DNA of 61,551 nucleotides. Source: Clostridia bacterium (GTDB lineage Bacteria; Bacillota; Clostridia; Christensenellales; CAG-1252). The stretch covers positions 1-61,551 of the forward strand of contig JAFPXC010000027.1 in assembly GCA_017394805.1 (NCBI GenBank). Reading direction: 5' to 3'. Position numbers and translations under genes: made by a program. The notes below the pieces were generated by a model, which did not search any database, was not told the origin of the DNA, and saw only the letters and a list, made by a program, of their open reading frames with translations. Of this stretch, positions 21,508-30,508 are shown piece by piece; position 1 is the first letter of the stretch; every line of letters starts with the position of its first letter.

Positions 21508-23157
21508 TTATTTCTTGGCCTTGATCTCGTTCTGCATGGCGACCACTGATTCGCCGCAGTAGGTCTTGCGCAACAAGGGCTTTTCGATTTTGCCCGTGGG
21601 ATTGCGGGGCACTTTGGCGAAGATGATACGGCGGGGACGCTTGTAGCGGGGAAGTCCCAAACAGAACTCGTTGATGTCCGCCTCGGTGCAAGAAGCGCCC
21701 TCTTTGAGTTCAATGATGGCGGCGGCTATCTCGCCCTGCCGCTTGTCGGGAAGGCCGATGACCGCCACGTCCTTGACGTCCTTGTGGGCGCGAATGAAAT
21801 CCTCGATCTGGACGGGATAGAGATTCTCGCCGCCCGAAATAATGACGTCCTTTTTGCGGTCCACCAAATAGATGAACCCGTCCGCGTCCTGCATCGCCAT
21901 ATCGCCCGTGTAGAGCCAACCGTCCTCCAACACTTCCTTGGTGGCGGCGGGATCCTTGTAGTAGCACTTCATCACGCCGGGGCCGAAGACCGCCAACTCG
22001 CCCACTTCGCCCTGCCGAACGTCATGGTGCGCGGTGTCTACGATGCGCACCTGCCAGCCGTAGCCCGCCACGCCGATGGCGCCGACCTTGTGCATATTCT
22101 CCACGCCCAAGTGTACGCAGCCGGGGCCGATGGACTCGCTAAGGCCGTAGTTGGTGTCGTATTGGTGGTGGGGGAACAAGGCGTGCCAACGCTTGATAAG
22201 GCTGGGGGGCACGGGTTGGGCGCCGATGTGCATAAGCCGCCATTGGTCGAGGTGGTAGTCCGCCAAACGCAAGTCGCCGCGATCCACCGCGTCCAAAATG
22301 TCCTGCACCCACGGCACGAGAAGCCACACGATGGTGCAACGCTCGTCGCTGACCGCGGACAAAATGGTCTTGGGCGAAGTGCCGCGCAGAAGAACCGCGC
22401 GCGAAGCGGACAACAAGGAGCCGAACCAGTGCATTTTGGCACCCGTATGATAGAGGGGCGGAATGCAAAGGAAGACGTCGTCGCGCGTTTGACCGTGGTG
22501 CGCCTGCTCTACCTTGGCCGAATGGGACAAGGCGAGGTGGGCGTGCAGAATGGCCTTGGGGAAGCCCGTGGTGCCCGAACTGAAATAGATGGCCGCGTCG
22601 TCCTCTTCGGTGAGGGTGACGTCGGGTTTGTCAACGGGGAAATTGGCGACGATGGTGAGATAGTCGTCCGCAAACGTGGGGCAGTTGTCGCCCACGAAGA
22701 AAAGATTACGCACACGGGGCAATTCGTCGCAGATCTGCTCCATACGGCCGATGAACTCGGGGCCGAAGAACAAAGCGTCGATGTCGGCCAATTCCACGCA
22801 ATACTTGATCTCGTCCGCGGTGTAGCGGAAGTTGAGGGGGACGGCCAAAGCGCCCATCTTGAGAATGCCGAAGTAGATGGGGAGCCACTCGATGCCGTTC
22901 ATGAGCAACACGCCCACGCGGCTACCCTTGACGTAGCCGTCCGCCAAAAGCATATTGGCCACGCGGTTGGCCTTCTCGTCGAACGCCTGCCAAGTGAGGG
23001 TGCGGCGGTAGTGGTCGGCGGGGTTGCGCTCCACCAAGTTGTACTCTTTCCAGGTGACGCGCTCGCGCGGGGCGGCGGCGTCGGGATTGATCTCGACCAA
23101 AGCAATATCCTGCGGATATTGTCGTGCATTGTTTTCCAATAATTCGGTAATAGGCAT
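21508..23157 (-). CDS. AMP-binding acyl-CoA synthetase (long-chain fatty acid-CoA ligase-like)
   Basis: A class I adenylate-forming enzyme that activates a carboxylic acid, probably a fatty acid, with ATP and joins it to coenzyme A. The 549-residue protein has the P-loop YFSSGTTGFPK, the YGLSES region, the GWLYTGDMAMQD motif and the C-terminal catalytic lysine motif NPTGKIEKPLLR. The ATG is preceded by AGAGGTG. It follows the membrane protein gene at 23191 by about 30 bases and may share its transcript. Substrate cannot be told from sequence alone. Confidence 0.9.
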   Translation of the reverse strand: MPITELLENNARQYPQDIALVEINPDAAAPRERVTWKEYNLVERNPADHYRRTLTWQAFDEKANRVANMLLADGYVKGSRVGVLLMNGIEWLPIYFGILKMGALAVPLNFRYTADEIKYCVELADIDALFFGPEFIGRMEQICDELPRVRNLFFVGDNCPTFADDYLTIVANFPVDKPDVTLTEEDDAAIYFSSGTTGFPKAILHAHLALSHSAKVEQAHHGQTRDDVFLCIPPLYHTGAKMHWFGSLLSASRAVLLRGTSPKTILSAVSDERCTIVWLLVPWVQDILDAVDRGDLRLADYHLDQWRLMHIGAQPVPPSLIKRWHALFPHHQYDTNYGLSESIGPGCVHLGVENMHKVGAIGVAGYGWQVRIVDTAHHDVRQGEVGELAVFGPGVMKCYYKDPAATKEVLEDGWLYTGDMAMQDADGFIYLVDRKKDVIISGGENLYPVQIEDFIRAHKDVKDVAVIGLPDKRQGEIAAAIIELKEGASCTEADINEFCLGLPRYKRPRRIIFAKVPRNPTGKIEKPLLRKTYCGESVVAMQNEIKAKK

Positions 23158-23190
23158 ATAGCACCTCTTTCGATAGATGTTTTCGTATTT

Positions 23191-23970
23191 TTATTCCCAA
23201 TCCACGTAGCGGGTGAGCCACTTGTCGGGGAAATAGTCCGCGGGTAAGCCCTTCTTTTCCCGACGGCGGGATTGCCAACGGTTGAGAAGGAACATCAAGG
23301 TCATCGTGCCCGCGACGAGAAGCGCCGCGGCGACCGCGTACAACGCGTAGTGCAACGCGGTGAGATTCTCGATCCCCAACCAATTCATGATTTCGCCGTC
23401 CGTCATCTGCACGATGAGGGGTTTGTCCACTTGGTTGGCGTAGTCGGTAAACAGGTAGATGAGCCACGAATAGGCCACGCAGGTCAATCCGCCCACCACC
23501 ATCTGCCACCAATGGCGACCGTTGAGGCGCGCAACGTTGGCGATCATCAGCATGGAGCCGAAATAGAGCAAGTGGTGATTGGTAAGCGCCATAACGAACA
23601 AAAACGGGGTGTCCATATTGACGATATGGCTGTCGGGCGACACCCAAAAGGACACGGAATACATCGTGCCCGCCATAAAGGCCGCCCATATGGGGAACTC
23701 CTGCACCTTTTTGAGGCGGAAAGTGACGGCAATGCCATAGAGGAAATAACTGAGCGCCGAGAACTCCAAGGGGAACTTGTAGTGCTGCCCGACGACCTGC
23801 CAATAGACGTATTCGCCGATTTTGTATGTAATGAGGAAACAGGCGATGCACCAAGCGATCGTATACGACGCTTTGGGCTTGTCGCGCAGAAGAAAGATGA
23901 CTACGTTGAGTATGATGAACAGCAGAAAGACCAACAGGCCGCCCCACCAATAGGCATTATTACCGAACAT
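23191..23970 (-). CDS. Multi-pass membrane protein, possibly YwaF/TMEM164-like
   Basis: The 259-residue protein has about seven membrane segments and a basic C-terminal tail (RRREKKGLP). A FPLEFSALSYFLYGI segment and a later TNHHLLYFGSMLMI segment are placed like the LPLH and His-containing helices of the YwaF/TMEM164 family, but the match is weak. The ATG at 23970 has ribosome binding site AGGAGG. It precedes the acyl-CoA ligase on the same strand, so a lipid-related role is possible. Confidence 0.55.
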   Translation of the reverse strand: MFGNNAYWWGGLLVFLLFIILNVVIFLLRDKPKASYTIAWCIACFLITYKIGEYVYWQVVGQHYKFPLEFSALSYFLYGIAVTFRLKKVQEFPIWAAFMAGTMYSVSFWVSPDSHIVNMDTPFLFVMALTNHHLLYFGSMLMIANVARLNGRHWWQMVVGGLTCVAYSWLIYLFTDYANQVDKPLIVQMTDGEIMNWLGIENLTALHYALYAVAAALLVAGTMTLMFLLNRWQSRRREKKGLPADYFPDKWLTRYVDWE

Positions 23971-24119
23971 ACGCGCCTCCTATATGGGCTATTATACTCT
24001 TAGAGGTATGTAAAGTCAATGGTTTTGCGCTTTTTGCACCGCGCGCAGAACCGACCGCGCGACCGAGGAAACCGCGAACGGCACGGCGCACGATACGACC
24101 GAGAGGGACAAAATATGCC

Positions 24120-24148
24120 TTGACAAATAGACAATACTATTTTATAAT
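24120..24148 (+). promoter_or_regulatory. Consensus sigma-A promoter of the nitroreductase-mscS unit
   Basis: TTGACA (24120-24125) and TATAAT (24143-24148) are 17 bases apart, a perfect consensus promoter about 50 bases before the nitroreductase ATG. The 120 bases upstream hold nothing that I can name. Confidence 0.85.
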
Positions 24149-24196
24149 TAATAACGCGGACGGACGAAAGACGAATACGCCGTCCGAAGGTGAATT

Positions 24197-24859
24197 ATGA
24201 ACGAGTGGGAATTGATGAACGCGCGGCATAGCGTGCGCGCCTATAAAAATACGGCCATCGAAGAGGAAAAAGTGCGGCGACTCCAAGCGGAGATCGAGCA
24301 ATGCAACCGCGAAAGCGGGCTGCGGATACAACTCTTCACCGAAGAACCGGAGGCTTTTCAAGCGGGGAAAGCGCACTACGGCGCATTCCGCGGGTGCAAA
24401 AACTATTTCGCCATAGTGGGTGAAAAAGGCAAAGAGGAAGCCGTGGGGTATTACGGCGAACGGCTGGTGCTTCTATCGCAATCGCTCGGGCTGAATACCT
24501 GCTGGGTGGCCCTGACCTATAAAAAAGGCAAAGTGACGGTGAACGTGGAGAAAGACGAAACGCTGTACGTCGTCATCGCCTTGGGATACGGCGAAACCGA
24601 GGGCGTGCCCCACCGCTCGAAACCCGTCGAAAAAGTGGCGGACGTACCGAAAAACGCCACCACGTGGTATATGAACGGCGTCCGCGCCGCCTTGACGGCA
24701 CCTACCGCCATCAATCAACAGCAGTTTTGGATAACGCTCACCGAAGACGGCAAAGTGAAGGCCGTGAGCAAGTGGGGTCCGTGCAGTAAAATAGACCTCG
24801 GCATCGTCAAACTCCATTTCGAGTGGGGCGCGGGCAAAGAGAATTTCGAATGGGCGTAA
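24197..24859 (+). CDS. Nitroreductase family protein
   Basis: An FMN-dependent oxidoreductase of the nitroreductase fold. The 220-residue protein opens with the typical ARHSVRAYKNTAIEEE segment that binds FMN phosphate, has the GLNTCWVALTY helix and the VVIALGYGE motif near the middle, and an APTAINQQQFW segment. It belongs to the single-domain type common in Clostridia. The ATG has ribosome binding site AAGGTG. A consensus promoter precedes it, and an mscS gene follows 19 bases downstream. Substrate unknown. Confidence 0.9.
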   Translation: MNEWELMNARHSVRAYKNTAIEEEKVRRLQAEIEQCNRESGLRIQLFTEEPEAFQAGKAHYGAFRGCKNYFAIVGEKGKEEAVGYYGERLVLLSQSLGLNTCWVALTYKKGKVTVNVEKDETLYVVIALGYGETEGVPHRSKPVEKVADVPKNATTWYMNGVRAALTAPTAINQQQFWITLTEDGKVKAVSKWGPCSKIDLGIVKLHFEWGAGKENFEWA

Positions 24860-24878
24860 GCAACGAACAGGAGTGGAT

Positions 24879-25838
24879 ATGGAGAAAAAACAAGACCCGA
24901 AATTGGTGCAGGAAGCAAAAGAGATCTTCGAAGATACCAAAACGCGATTCCGCAAGTATTTTACGCCGAAAAATATCGTGATGCTACTCGTCGCGGCGGG
25001 CATCGTCGTGGTGGCGATATTCTGCTTTTTGAACGAGTGGATCCCCTTGGAGGAAGGCACGCTGACGTGGCAAGCCAAAATCATCATGTCCGTGGCGGTC
25101 GTGGCGGCAGGCGTGTTTTTGAGCAAGGCGCTCGACCTTATATTGGTGGTGCTGCTGCGCGGTAGCGCGCGCGCCATTACCATAGAGCGCATGATACACA
25201 GCTTCGTGAAGTACGTCATCGCCATCATCGCCGTCATCATCATCCTCGTCGTATGGTTCGGCAAAGAGTACATCGCGGGCGTGCTGGGCGGCGTGGGCGT
25301 CTTGGCCCTCGTCATCGGCTTCGGCGCGCAAAAACTCATCGGCGACGTAATAGCGGGCGTCTTCATGGTGTTCGAGGGGAATATCGCGGTGGGCGATATC
25401 GTGACCATTAACGACTGGCGGGGCACGGTCAAAGAAATAGGGATACGTTCCACCGTTTTGGAAGCCGGCAACGGCAATATCAAAGTGTTTACCAACTCGA
25501 TCATTACCGAATTTGTGAATATGTCCAAGAACGAGACTTTGGCCGTGGTGACCACCTACGTGGACTACGCGACGCCCGTGGAAACGACCGAAAAAGTGCT
25601 GAACGTAGGCTTGACGAGCGTCAAGAGCCGCATCCCGTCCATCACGGACGACCCGCAATACGTGGGCATAGAGGAAATGGGCGACAACGGCTACCTGGTG
25701 AAGGTGGTGGCGCATTGCCACGAGGGCGAGCGCTTCCAAGCGCAGCGCGATTTGACGCGGGAAGTAATGCTCCTATTGCAACAGGGCAACGTGGCGATCG
25801 CCTACCCCCAAGTGGACGTGCATACGAGAAACGATTAG
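24879..25838 (+). CDS. Small-conductance mechanosensitive channel (MscS family)
   Basis: A membrane channel that opens under membrane tension to release solutes in osmotic downshock. The 319-residue protein has three membrane helices, the pore-lining glycine/alanine-rich helix (VLGGVGVLALVIGFGAQKLI) and the following beta domain with VGDIVTINDWRGTVKEIGIRST. The ATG at 24879 is chosen for its AGGAG at ideal distance; a GTG six bases upstream is possible. A paralogue lies at 39672-40757. Confidence 0.93.
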   Translation: MEKKQDPKLVQEAKEIFEDTKTRFRKYFTPKNIVMLLVAAGIVVVAIFCFLNEWIPLEEGTLTWQAKIIMSVAVVAAGVFLSKALDLILVVLLRGSARAITIERMIHSFVKYVIAIIAVIIILVVWFGKEYIAGVLGGVGVLALVIGFGAQKLIGDVIAGVFMVFEGNIAVGDIVTINDWRGTVKEIGIRSTVLEAGNGNIKVFTNSIITEFVNMSKNETLAVVTTYVDYATPVETTEKVLNVGLTSVKSRIPSITDDPQYVGIEEMGDNGYLVKVVAHCHEGERFQAQRDLTREVMLLLQQGNVAIAYPQVDVHTRND

Positions 25839-25858
25839 CCCGTCGAGAGCGCCGTGCG

Positions 25859-25943
25859 GTGAAGTTTCGCCTATGGCGAAGTGGGATGCTACGCAGTGAA
25901 GTTCAACGTAGCCTTGCGCGAAGTTCGCCTACGCGAATTGTGG
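25859..25943 (+). repeat. GTGAAGTT-hairpin repeat element, degraded copy
   Basis: The pattern GTGAAGTTTCGCCTATGGCG, a linker, then GTGAAGTTCAACG and GAAGTTCGCC is recognisable, but two linkers are mutated. It lies between the mscS stop and the flavodiiron gene, whose likely -10 box (TATAAT, 26001-26006) is just downstream. Confidence 0.75.
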
Positions 25944-26025
25944 TAGATATAGACGCCTAACGGCATCGAAATTATAACGTGCGCCGAGAGGCGTATCGAA
26001 TATAATCCATATAAAGGAGAACAGT

Positions 26026-27819
26026 ATGCAAAAAGTTACCAACGACATCTTATATGTGGGCGTCAACGACCACAAAATCGACCTCTTTGAGGGACAATAC
26101 GACGTGCCCAACGGTATGGCGTACAACAGTTACGTCATATTGGACGGCAAAATCGCCGTGATGGACACCGTGGACCGGCACTTTACGCACGAGTGGCTGG
26201 ACAACCTCGGCGAGGCGTTGGCGGGCAGAAAACCCGACTACCTCGTGGTGCAACACATGGAACCCGACCACTCGGCCAATATCGTCAACTTCCTGACGAC
26301 CTATCCCCAAGCCAAAGTCGTGTCCTCGGATAAGGCCTTCCAGATGATGCAAAACTTCTTCGGCAAGGATTTCGCCGACCGCCGTATCGTGGTGAAAGAG
26401 GGCGATACCCTCGACCTCGGCAAGCACGTGCTCCACTTTGTCGCGGCGCCTATGGTGCATTGGCCCGAAGTGACGGTGACCTACGACAGCACGGATAAGG
26501 TGCTCTTCTCGGCCGACGGATTCGGCAAGTTCGGCGCCTTGGACGTGGAGGAAGATTGGGCGTGCGAGGCAAGACGCTACTACTTCGGCATCGTGGGTAA
26601 GTACGGCGGACAGGTGCAGGCGCTCCTCAAAAAGGCCGCCAACTTGGATATCTCCATCATTTGCCCCCTGCACGGTCCCGTGCTCAAAGAGAATCTCGGC
26701 TACTACCTCGGCCTGTACGACACCTGGTCTTCGTACGGGGTGGAAAGCCAAGGCATTATGATCGCCTATACCTCGGTGTACGGCCACACCAAGAAGGCAG
26801 TGGAATATCTCGCCGAAAAGCTGAAAGCGGACGGCTGCCCCAAAGTGGTGGTGTGCGATTTGGCGCGCGAGGATATGGCCGAGGCCGTGGAGGACGCCTT
26901 CCGCTACGGCAGATTGGTGCTGGCCACCACGACCTATAACGCGGATATTTTCCCCTTTATGCGCACGTTTATCGAGCAGCTCGTGGAGCGCAACTACCAA
27001 AACCGCACGGTGGCCTTCATCGAGAACGGCTCGTGGGCGCCTTTGGCCGCCAAGGTGATGCGCGGTATGTTGGAGGGGTGCAAAAACGTGCACTTCGCCG
27101 AGCCCGTGGTGAAGATCAAGTCGGCGATGACCGAGGACAACAAGGCGCAAATGGACGCTTTGGCCAAGGAATTGTGCCAGGACTATATGGCGCAGGCCGA
27201 CGAAACCGCCAATAAGAACGACCTCACCGCCCTCTTCAAGATCGGATACGGACTGTACGTGGTGACCAGCAACGACGGCAAAAAGGACAACGGCCTCATC
27301 GTCAATACCGTGACGCAAGTGACCAATACGCCCAACCGCGTGGCCGTGTGCATCAACAAGCAGAATTACTCGCACCACGTCATCAAGCAAACGGGCAAGA
27401 TGAACGTCAACTGCCTGTCGCAAGAGGCGCCCTTCTCGGTCTTCGAGGACTTCGGCTTCGTGAGCGGGAGAAACGTGGATAAGTTCGCGGGGAAAGAGGT
27501 GCTGAGAAGCGATAACGGCCTCGTCTTCCTGCCCAAGTACATCAACGCGATGATGAGCCTCAAGGTAGAGCAATACGTCGACCTCGATACGCACGGCATG
27601 TTCATCTGCGAGGTGACCGAGGCACGCGTGCTGTCCAACGTGGAAACCATGACCTATACCTACTACCAATCGAACGTCAAGCCCAAACCCCAAGTGGACG
27701 GAAAGAAGGGGTACGTGTGTACGGTTTGCGGGTACGTATACGAGGGCGAGGAATTGCCCGAGGACTTCGTGTGCCCCCTGTGCAAACACGGCGTGGCCGA
27801 CTTCGAGCCGATAAAATAA
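26026..27819 (+). CDS. Flavodiiron protein fused to flavin reductase and rubredoxin
   Basis: This single 597-residue protein joins four modules. Residues 1-250 are a metallo-beta-lactamase-like diiron domain with H77-x-E79-x-D81-H82, His145, Asp164 and His216. Residues 255-395 are an FMN flavodoxin (YTSVYGHTKKAVEY). Residues 405-555 are a flavin reductase-like split barrel. Residues 563-597 are a short rubredoxin with two Cys pairs (CTVCGY and CPLCKH). Flavodiiron proteins reduce oxygen to water or nitric oxide to nitrous oxide in anaerobes. The fused electron-transfer modules could let it take electrons directly from NAD(P)H. A separate rubredoxin gene follows 55 bases downstream. The ribosome binding site is AAAGGAG. 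Confidence 0.93.
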   Translation: MQKVTNDILYVGVNDHKIDLFEGQYDVPNGMAYNSYVILDGKIAVMDTVDRHFTHEWLDNLGEALAGRKPDYLVVQHMEPDHSANIVNFLTTYPQAKVVSSDKAFQMMQNFFGKDFADRRIVVKEGDTLDLGKHVLHFVAAPMVHWPEVTVTYDSTDKVLFSADGFGKFGALDVEEDWACEARRYYFGIVGKYGGQVQALLKKAANLDISIICPLHGPVLKENLGYYLGLYDTWSSYGVESQGIMIAYTSVYGHTKKAVEYLAEKLKADGCPKVVVCDLAREDMAEAVEDAFRYGRLVLATTTYNADIFPFMRTFIEQLVERNYQNRTVAFIENGSWAPLAAKVMRGMLEGCKNVHFAEPVVKIKSAMTEDNKAQMDALAKELCQDYMAQADETANKNDLTALFKIGYGLYVVTSNDGKKDNGLIVNTVTQVTNTPNRVAVCINKQNYSHHVIKQTGKMNVNCLSQEAPFSVFEDFGFVSGRNVDKFAGKEVLRSDNGLVFLPKYINAMMSLKVEQYVDLDTHGMFICEVTEARVLSNVETMTYTYYQSNVKPKPQVDGKKGYVCTVCGYVYEGEELPEDFVCPLCKHGVADFEPIK

Positions 27820-27874
27820 CCATAGTAATCAAGGCGGAAACCGCTTGAAATAAAACGAAAAGGAGAAAGAAACT

Positions 27875-28027
27875 ATGAAATATGTATGCGCTTGCGGATG
27901 GGAATACGACGAGGACTTGGGCGACGCCGAATTGGGCATTGCCCCCGGCACCAAGTTCGAGGATCTGCCCGCCGACTTCACCTGCCCTTGGTGCGGTCTC
28001 GGCAAAGACGAATTCCAAGAGGAATAG
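27875..28027 (+). CDS. Rubredoxin with an unusual C-x-C first metal knuckle
   Basis: A 50-residue rubredoxin, an iron electron carrier. It has the normal body ([20 protein letters not shown]) and a normal second knuckle (CPWCG). The first reads MKYVCACGW, so only one residue separates the two cysteines where rubredoxins normally have two. The DNA (TGC GCT TGC) gives no sign of frameshift. The ATG has ribosome binding site AAAGGAG. It follows the flavodiiron gene and probably passes electrons to it. A terminator follows. Confidence 0.92.
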   Translation: MKYVCACGWEYDEDLGDAELGIAPGTKFEDLPADFTCPWCGLGKDEFQEE

Positions 28028-28073
28028 TCGAAACTGCGCTATGCTCCCAAGGGGCGTAGCGGAAAATCAAACG

Positions 28074-28102
28074 AAAAAGGCACCCGAGGGGGTGCCTTTT
28101 TT
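28074..28102 (+). terminator. Intrinsic terminator after rubredoxin
   Basis: GGCACCC and GGGTGCC (28079-28085, 28090-28096) pair around GAGG and are followed by T6; the A5 on the left lets it work on the minus strand too. Confidence 0.92.
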
Positions 28103-28143
28103 CGTTGGGGATGGCGAGAGGTGCATCCGACAAAGGGATGCAC

Positions 28144-28243
28144 GGTGAAGTTTTCGCCTGTGGCGAAAGTGAAGTTGCTTCGCAGTGAAGTACAAGGCAC
28201 AGCCTTGCGTGTAGTTCGCGCAAAGCGCGAGTTGCGGTGGGGA
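28144..28243 (+). repeat. GTGAAGTT-hairpin repeat element, copy 4
   Basis: Hairpins TTTCGCCTGTGGCGAAA, GCTTCGC, CAAGGCACAGCCTTG and TCGCGCAAAGCGCGA are joined by GTGAAGTT-like linkers. The last two hairpins are identical to those of the copy at 14531-14630. Confidence 0.9.
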
Positions 28244-28277
28244 TAGAGAGACGCCTGTCGGCGGGGACGAGAACGTG

Positions 28278-28733
28278 TTATTGGAGTTCGTCAAACTTGT
28301 CTACGATCAAGCCGGCTTCGGCGAACAGGCCCATACTGAACTCGTCGGGATAGCCCTCTTTGTAGACCACGCGCTTGATGCCGCTGTTGATGATCATTTT
28401 GCAACAGATGCTGCAGGGTTGGTGGGTGCAATAGAGGGTGGCGCCCTCGAGGGCTATGCCCTGCTTGGCGGCCTGAATGATGGCGTTCTGCTCGGCGTGA
28501 ACGGCGTAGCACAACTCGTGGCGCGTGCCCGAGGCGATGCCCAACCGCTCGCGCATACATTCGCCCTTTTCTTTGCAACTACGAAGCCCCGAGGGGGCGC
28601 CGTTGTAGCCCGTGGTGAGAATGCGCTTGTCGCGGGTGATGATGGCGCCGACCTGACGGTTGCTCTTGAAGCAGGACGACCACTCGGCCACGGCGAAGGT
28701 GAGATCCATAAATCGTTTATCCCATTTGTCCAT
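28278..28733 (-). CDS. dCMP deaminase (ComEB-like)
   Basis: A zinc enzyme converting dCMP to dUMP for thymidylate synthesis. The 151-residue protein has the catalytic HAEQNAI motif and the zinc ligands PCSICCK, plus the extra CKEKGECMRERL insert typical of the dCMP deaminase subgroup. The ATG has ribosome binding site AAGGAG. It lies after pdp on the same strand, extending the pyrimidine salvage cluster, but with a 63-base gap. Confidence 0.93.
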   Translation of the reverse strand: MDKWDKRFMDLTFAVAEWSSCFKSNRQVGAIITRDKRILTTGYNGAPSGLRSCKEKGECMRERLGIASGTRHELCYAVHAEQNAIIQAAKQGIALEGATLYCTHQPCSICCKMIINSGIKRVVYKEGYPDEFSMGLFAEAGLIVDKFDELQ

Positions 28734-28796
28734 AGTATTATTCTCCTTATTCTTTCTATCAGTTTAGCACGTTTCGAGCACAATGGCAAGCCCCAA

Positions 28797-30098
28797 TCAT
28801 TCCACGCGGGCCAGCACGACCGAGGTGGAGGTGGGCGCGTCGGGGGCGATGACGGTGGCGGCTTGAATGATGGCCGCCGCCTCGGCAAGCGAGGACGGCT
28901 TGTCGGTGTAGAGGTGGGCGATGGGGGCGCCCGCCGAAACGTAGTCGCCCGTCTTGGCGTCCAAGAGAATGCCCGCAGCAAGGTCGATGGGCTCATCCTT
29001 GACCGAACGCCCCGCGCCCAAAACCTTGGCGGCAAGGCCGTAGGCTTCGGCGTCTACTCGGGCGATATAGCCGCCATGGGGGGCGGTGACCACGGTATTA
29101 TAGGCGGCCTCGGGGAAGGGCTTGGTACCGTCAAGGTACCCCACGTCACCCCCCTGCGCCGCTACCATGGCGACGAATTTGGCCTTGGCCGCGCCCGAAG
29201 AAAGGGCTTCGGCGGCCAACGCGTGGCATTGAGATAAATCGCCTTTGCCCGCCAGATAGAGCATATTGGCGGCAAGCGAAAGGCACAATTCGATCAAATC
29301 GCGCGGGCCGTCGCCGTCTAAAGTGCGGACGGCCTCCTCTACCTCGAGGCTGTTGCCGATGGCGCGCCCCAGAGGCTTATCCATATCCGTGATAAGGGCG
29401 ACGACCTTTTTGCCTGCCATCTTGCCCACCGTGACCATCTGCCGCGCCAAGTCGGTGGCCTCGTCCGTGGTCTTCATAAACGCGCCCGAGCCGGCCTTGA
29501 CGTCCAAGACGATGGCGGATGCGCCCGAGGCTAACTTTTTGCCCATAATGCTGCTGACGATGAGGGGAAGGCTGTCTACGGTGGCGGTGACGTCGCGCAA
29601 CGCATATATTTTCTTGTCGGCGGGCGCGAGGTTGCCGCTTTGGCCGATGACGGCGAGCCCCACGTCGTTGACAATGGCGGCGAAGCGACGGCGGTCGATG
29701 GTGGTACGGAAGCCCGCGATGGACTCCAACTTGTCGATGGTGCCGCCCGTGTGACCGAGGCCACGGCCGCTCATCTTGGCCACTTTGACACCGCAAGCCG
29801 CGACGATGGGCGCGACCACCAACGTGGTCTTGTCCCCCACGCCGCCCGAACTGTGCTTGTCCACGACGGGGCCCTCGATATCGGAGAGGTCGACCACGTC
29901 GCCCGAATCGCGTATGGCGAACGTCAAAGCCGCCGTCTCCTCGGCGGTCATGCCGCGATAGTAGACGGCCATGAGAAGTGCCGCCATCTGGTAGTCGGGA
30001 ACGGCGCCCGTCGTGTAGCCCGAGACGAAGAAGTCAATCTCCTCTTTGGTGAGCGCGGCGCCGTCGCGTTTCTTTTTGATAATATCGTACATTTGCAT
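28797..30098 (-). CDS. pdp: Pyrimidine-nucleoside phosphorylase
   Basis: This enzyme splits uridine, thymidine or deoxyuridine with phosphate into base and (deoxy)ribose-1-phosphate. The 433-residue protein has the phosphate-binding KHSSGGVGDKTTLV motif and the family signature SGRGLGHTGGTIDKLESI. The start at 30098 is supported by GGAGG seven bases upstream. It begins 2 bases after cdd ends, in the operon deoB-cdd-pdp. DeoB would take its ribose-phosphate product. Confidence 0.96.
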   Translation of the reverse strand: MQMYDIIKKKRDGAALTKEEIDFFVSGYTTGAVPDYQMAALLMAVYYRGMTAEETAALTFAIRDSGDVVDLSDIEGPVVDKHSSGGVGDKTTLVVAPIVAACGVKVAKMSGRGLGHTGGTIDKLESIAGFRTTIDRRRFAAIVNDVGLAVIGQSGNLAPADKKIYALRDVTATVDSLPLIVSSIMGKKLASGASAIVLDVKAGSGAFMKTTDEATDLARQMVTVGKMAGKKVVALITDMDKPLGRAIGNSLEVEEAVRTLDGDGPRDLIELCLSLAANMLYLAGKGDLSQCHALAAEALSSGAAKAKFVAMVAAQGGDVGYLDGTKPFPEAAYNTVVTAPHGGYIARVDAEAYGLAAKVLGAGRSVKDEPIDLAAGILLDAKTGDYVSAGAPIAHLYTDKPSSLAEAAAIIQAATVIAPDAPTSTSVVLARVE

Positions 30099-30100
30099 AA

Positions 30101-30508
30101 TCAGTCCTCCAAGGTGAACGCGTGGGGCAAGAGGTCGGATAGCGTAAGAACGACGACTTCGTCCCCCCGTCGAAGCACGACGGGCATGGCGGGCGGGCAA
30201 AACTCGGCGAGTACCTGACGGCATATACCGCACGGGGGGCAATAGTCACCCGCCGCACCCGCCTCGGCGCCTACGACGGCAAGCGCGGAAAAGGCGTGCG
30301 TGCCCTCGGACACGGCCTTGGCAATGGCGACGCGTTCGGCGCATAGGGTGGCGCCGTAGGACGCGTTCTCGACGTTGCAACCCGTATAGATACGCCCGTT
30401 TTGGGCAAGTAAGGCCGCGCCTACCGCAAAGTGGGAATAGGGGCAGTAGGCGTTGGCACGGGCCTCTTCGGCCTTGACAAGCAGCGTTTGATAGTCCATA
30501 GTGTTCAT
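30101..30508 (-). CDS. cdd: Cytidine deaminase
   Basis: Cdd converts cytidine and deoxycytidine to uridine and deoxyuridine. The 135-residue protein has the zinc/active-site motifs CAERVAIAKAV and PCGICRQVLAEF and the substrate-binding NVENASYGATLC segment. The ATG at 30508 overlaps the deoB stop by four bases and has AAGGAG upstream. Confidence 0.96.
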   Translation of the reverse strand: MNTMDYQTLLVKAEEARANAYCPYSHFAVGAALLAQNGRIYTGCNVENASYGATLCAERVAIAKAVSEGTHAFSALAVVGAEAGAAGDYCPPCGICRQVLAEFCPPAMPVVLRRGDEVVVLTLSDLLPHAFTLED

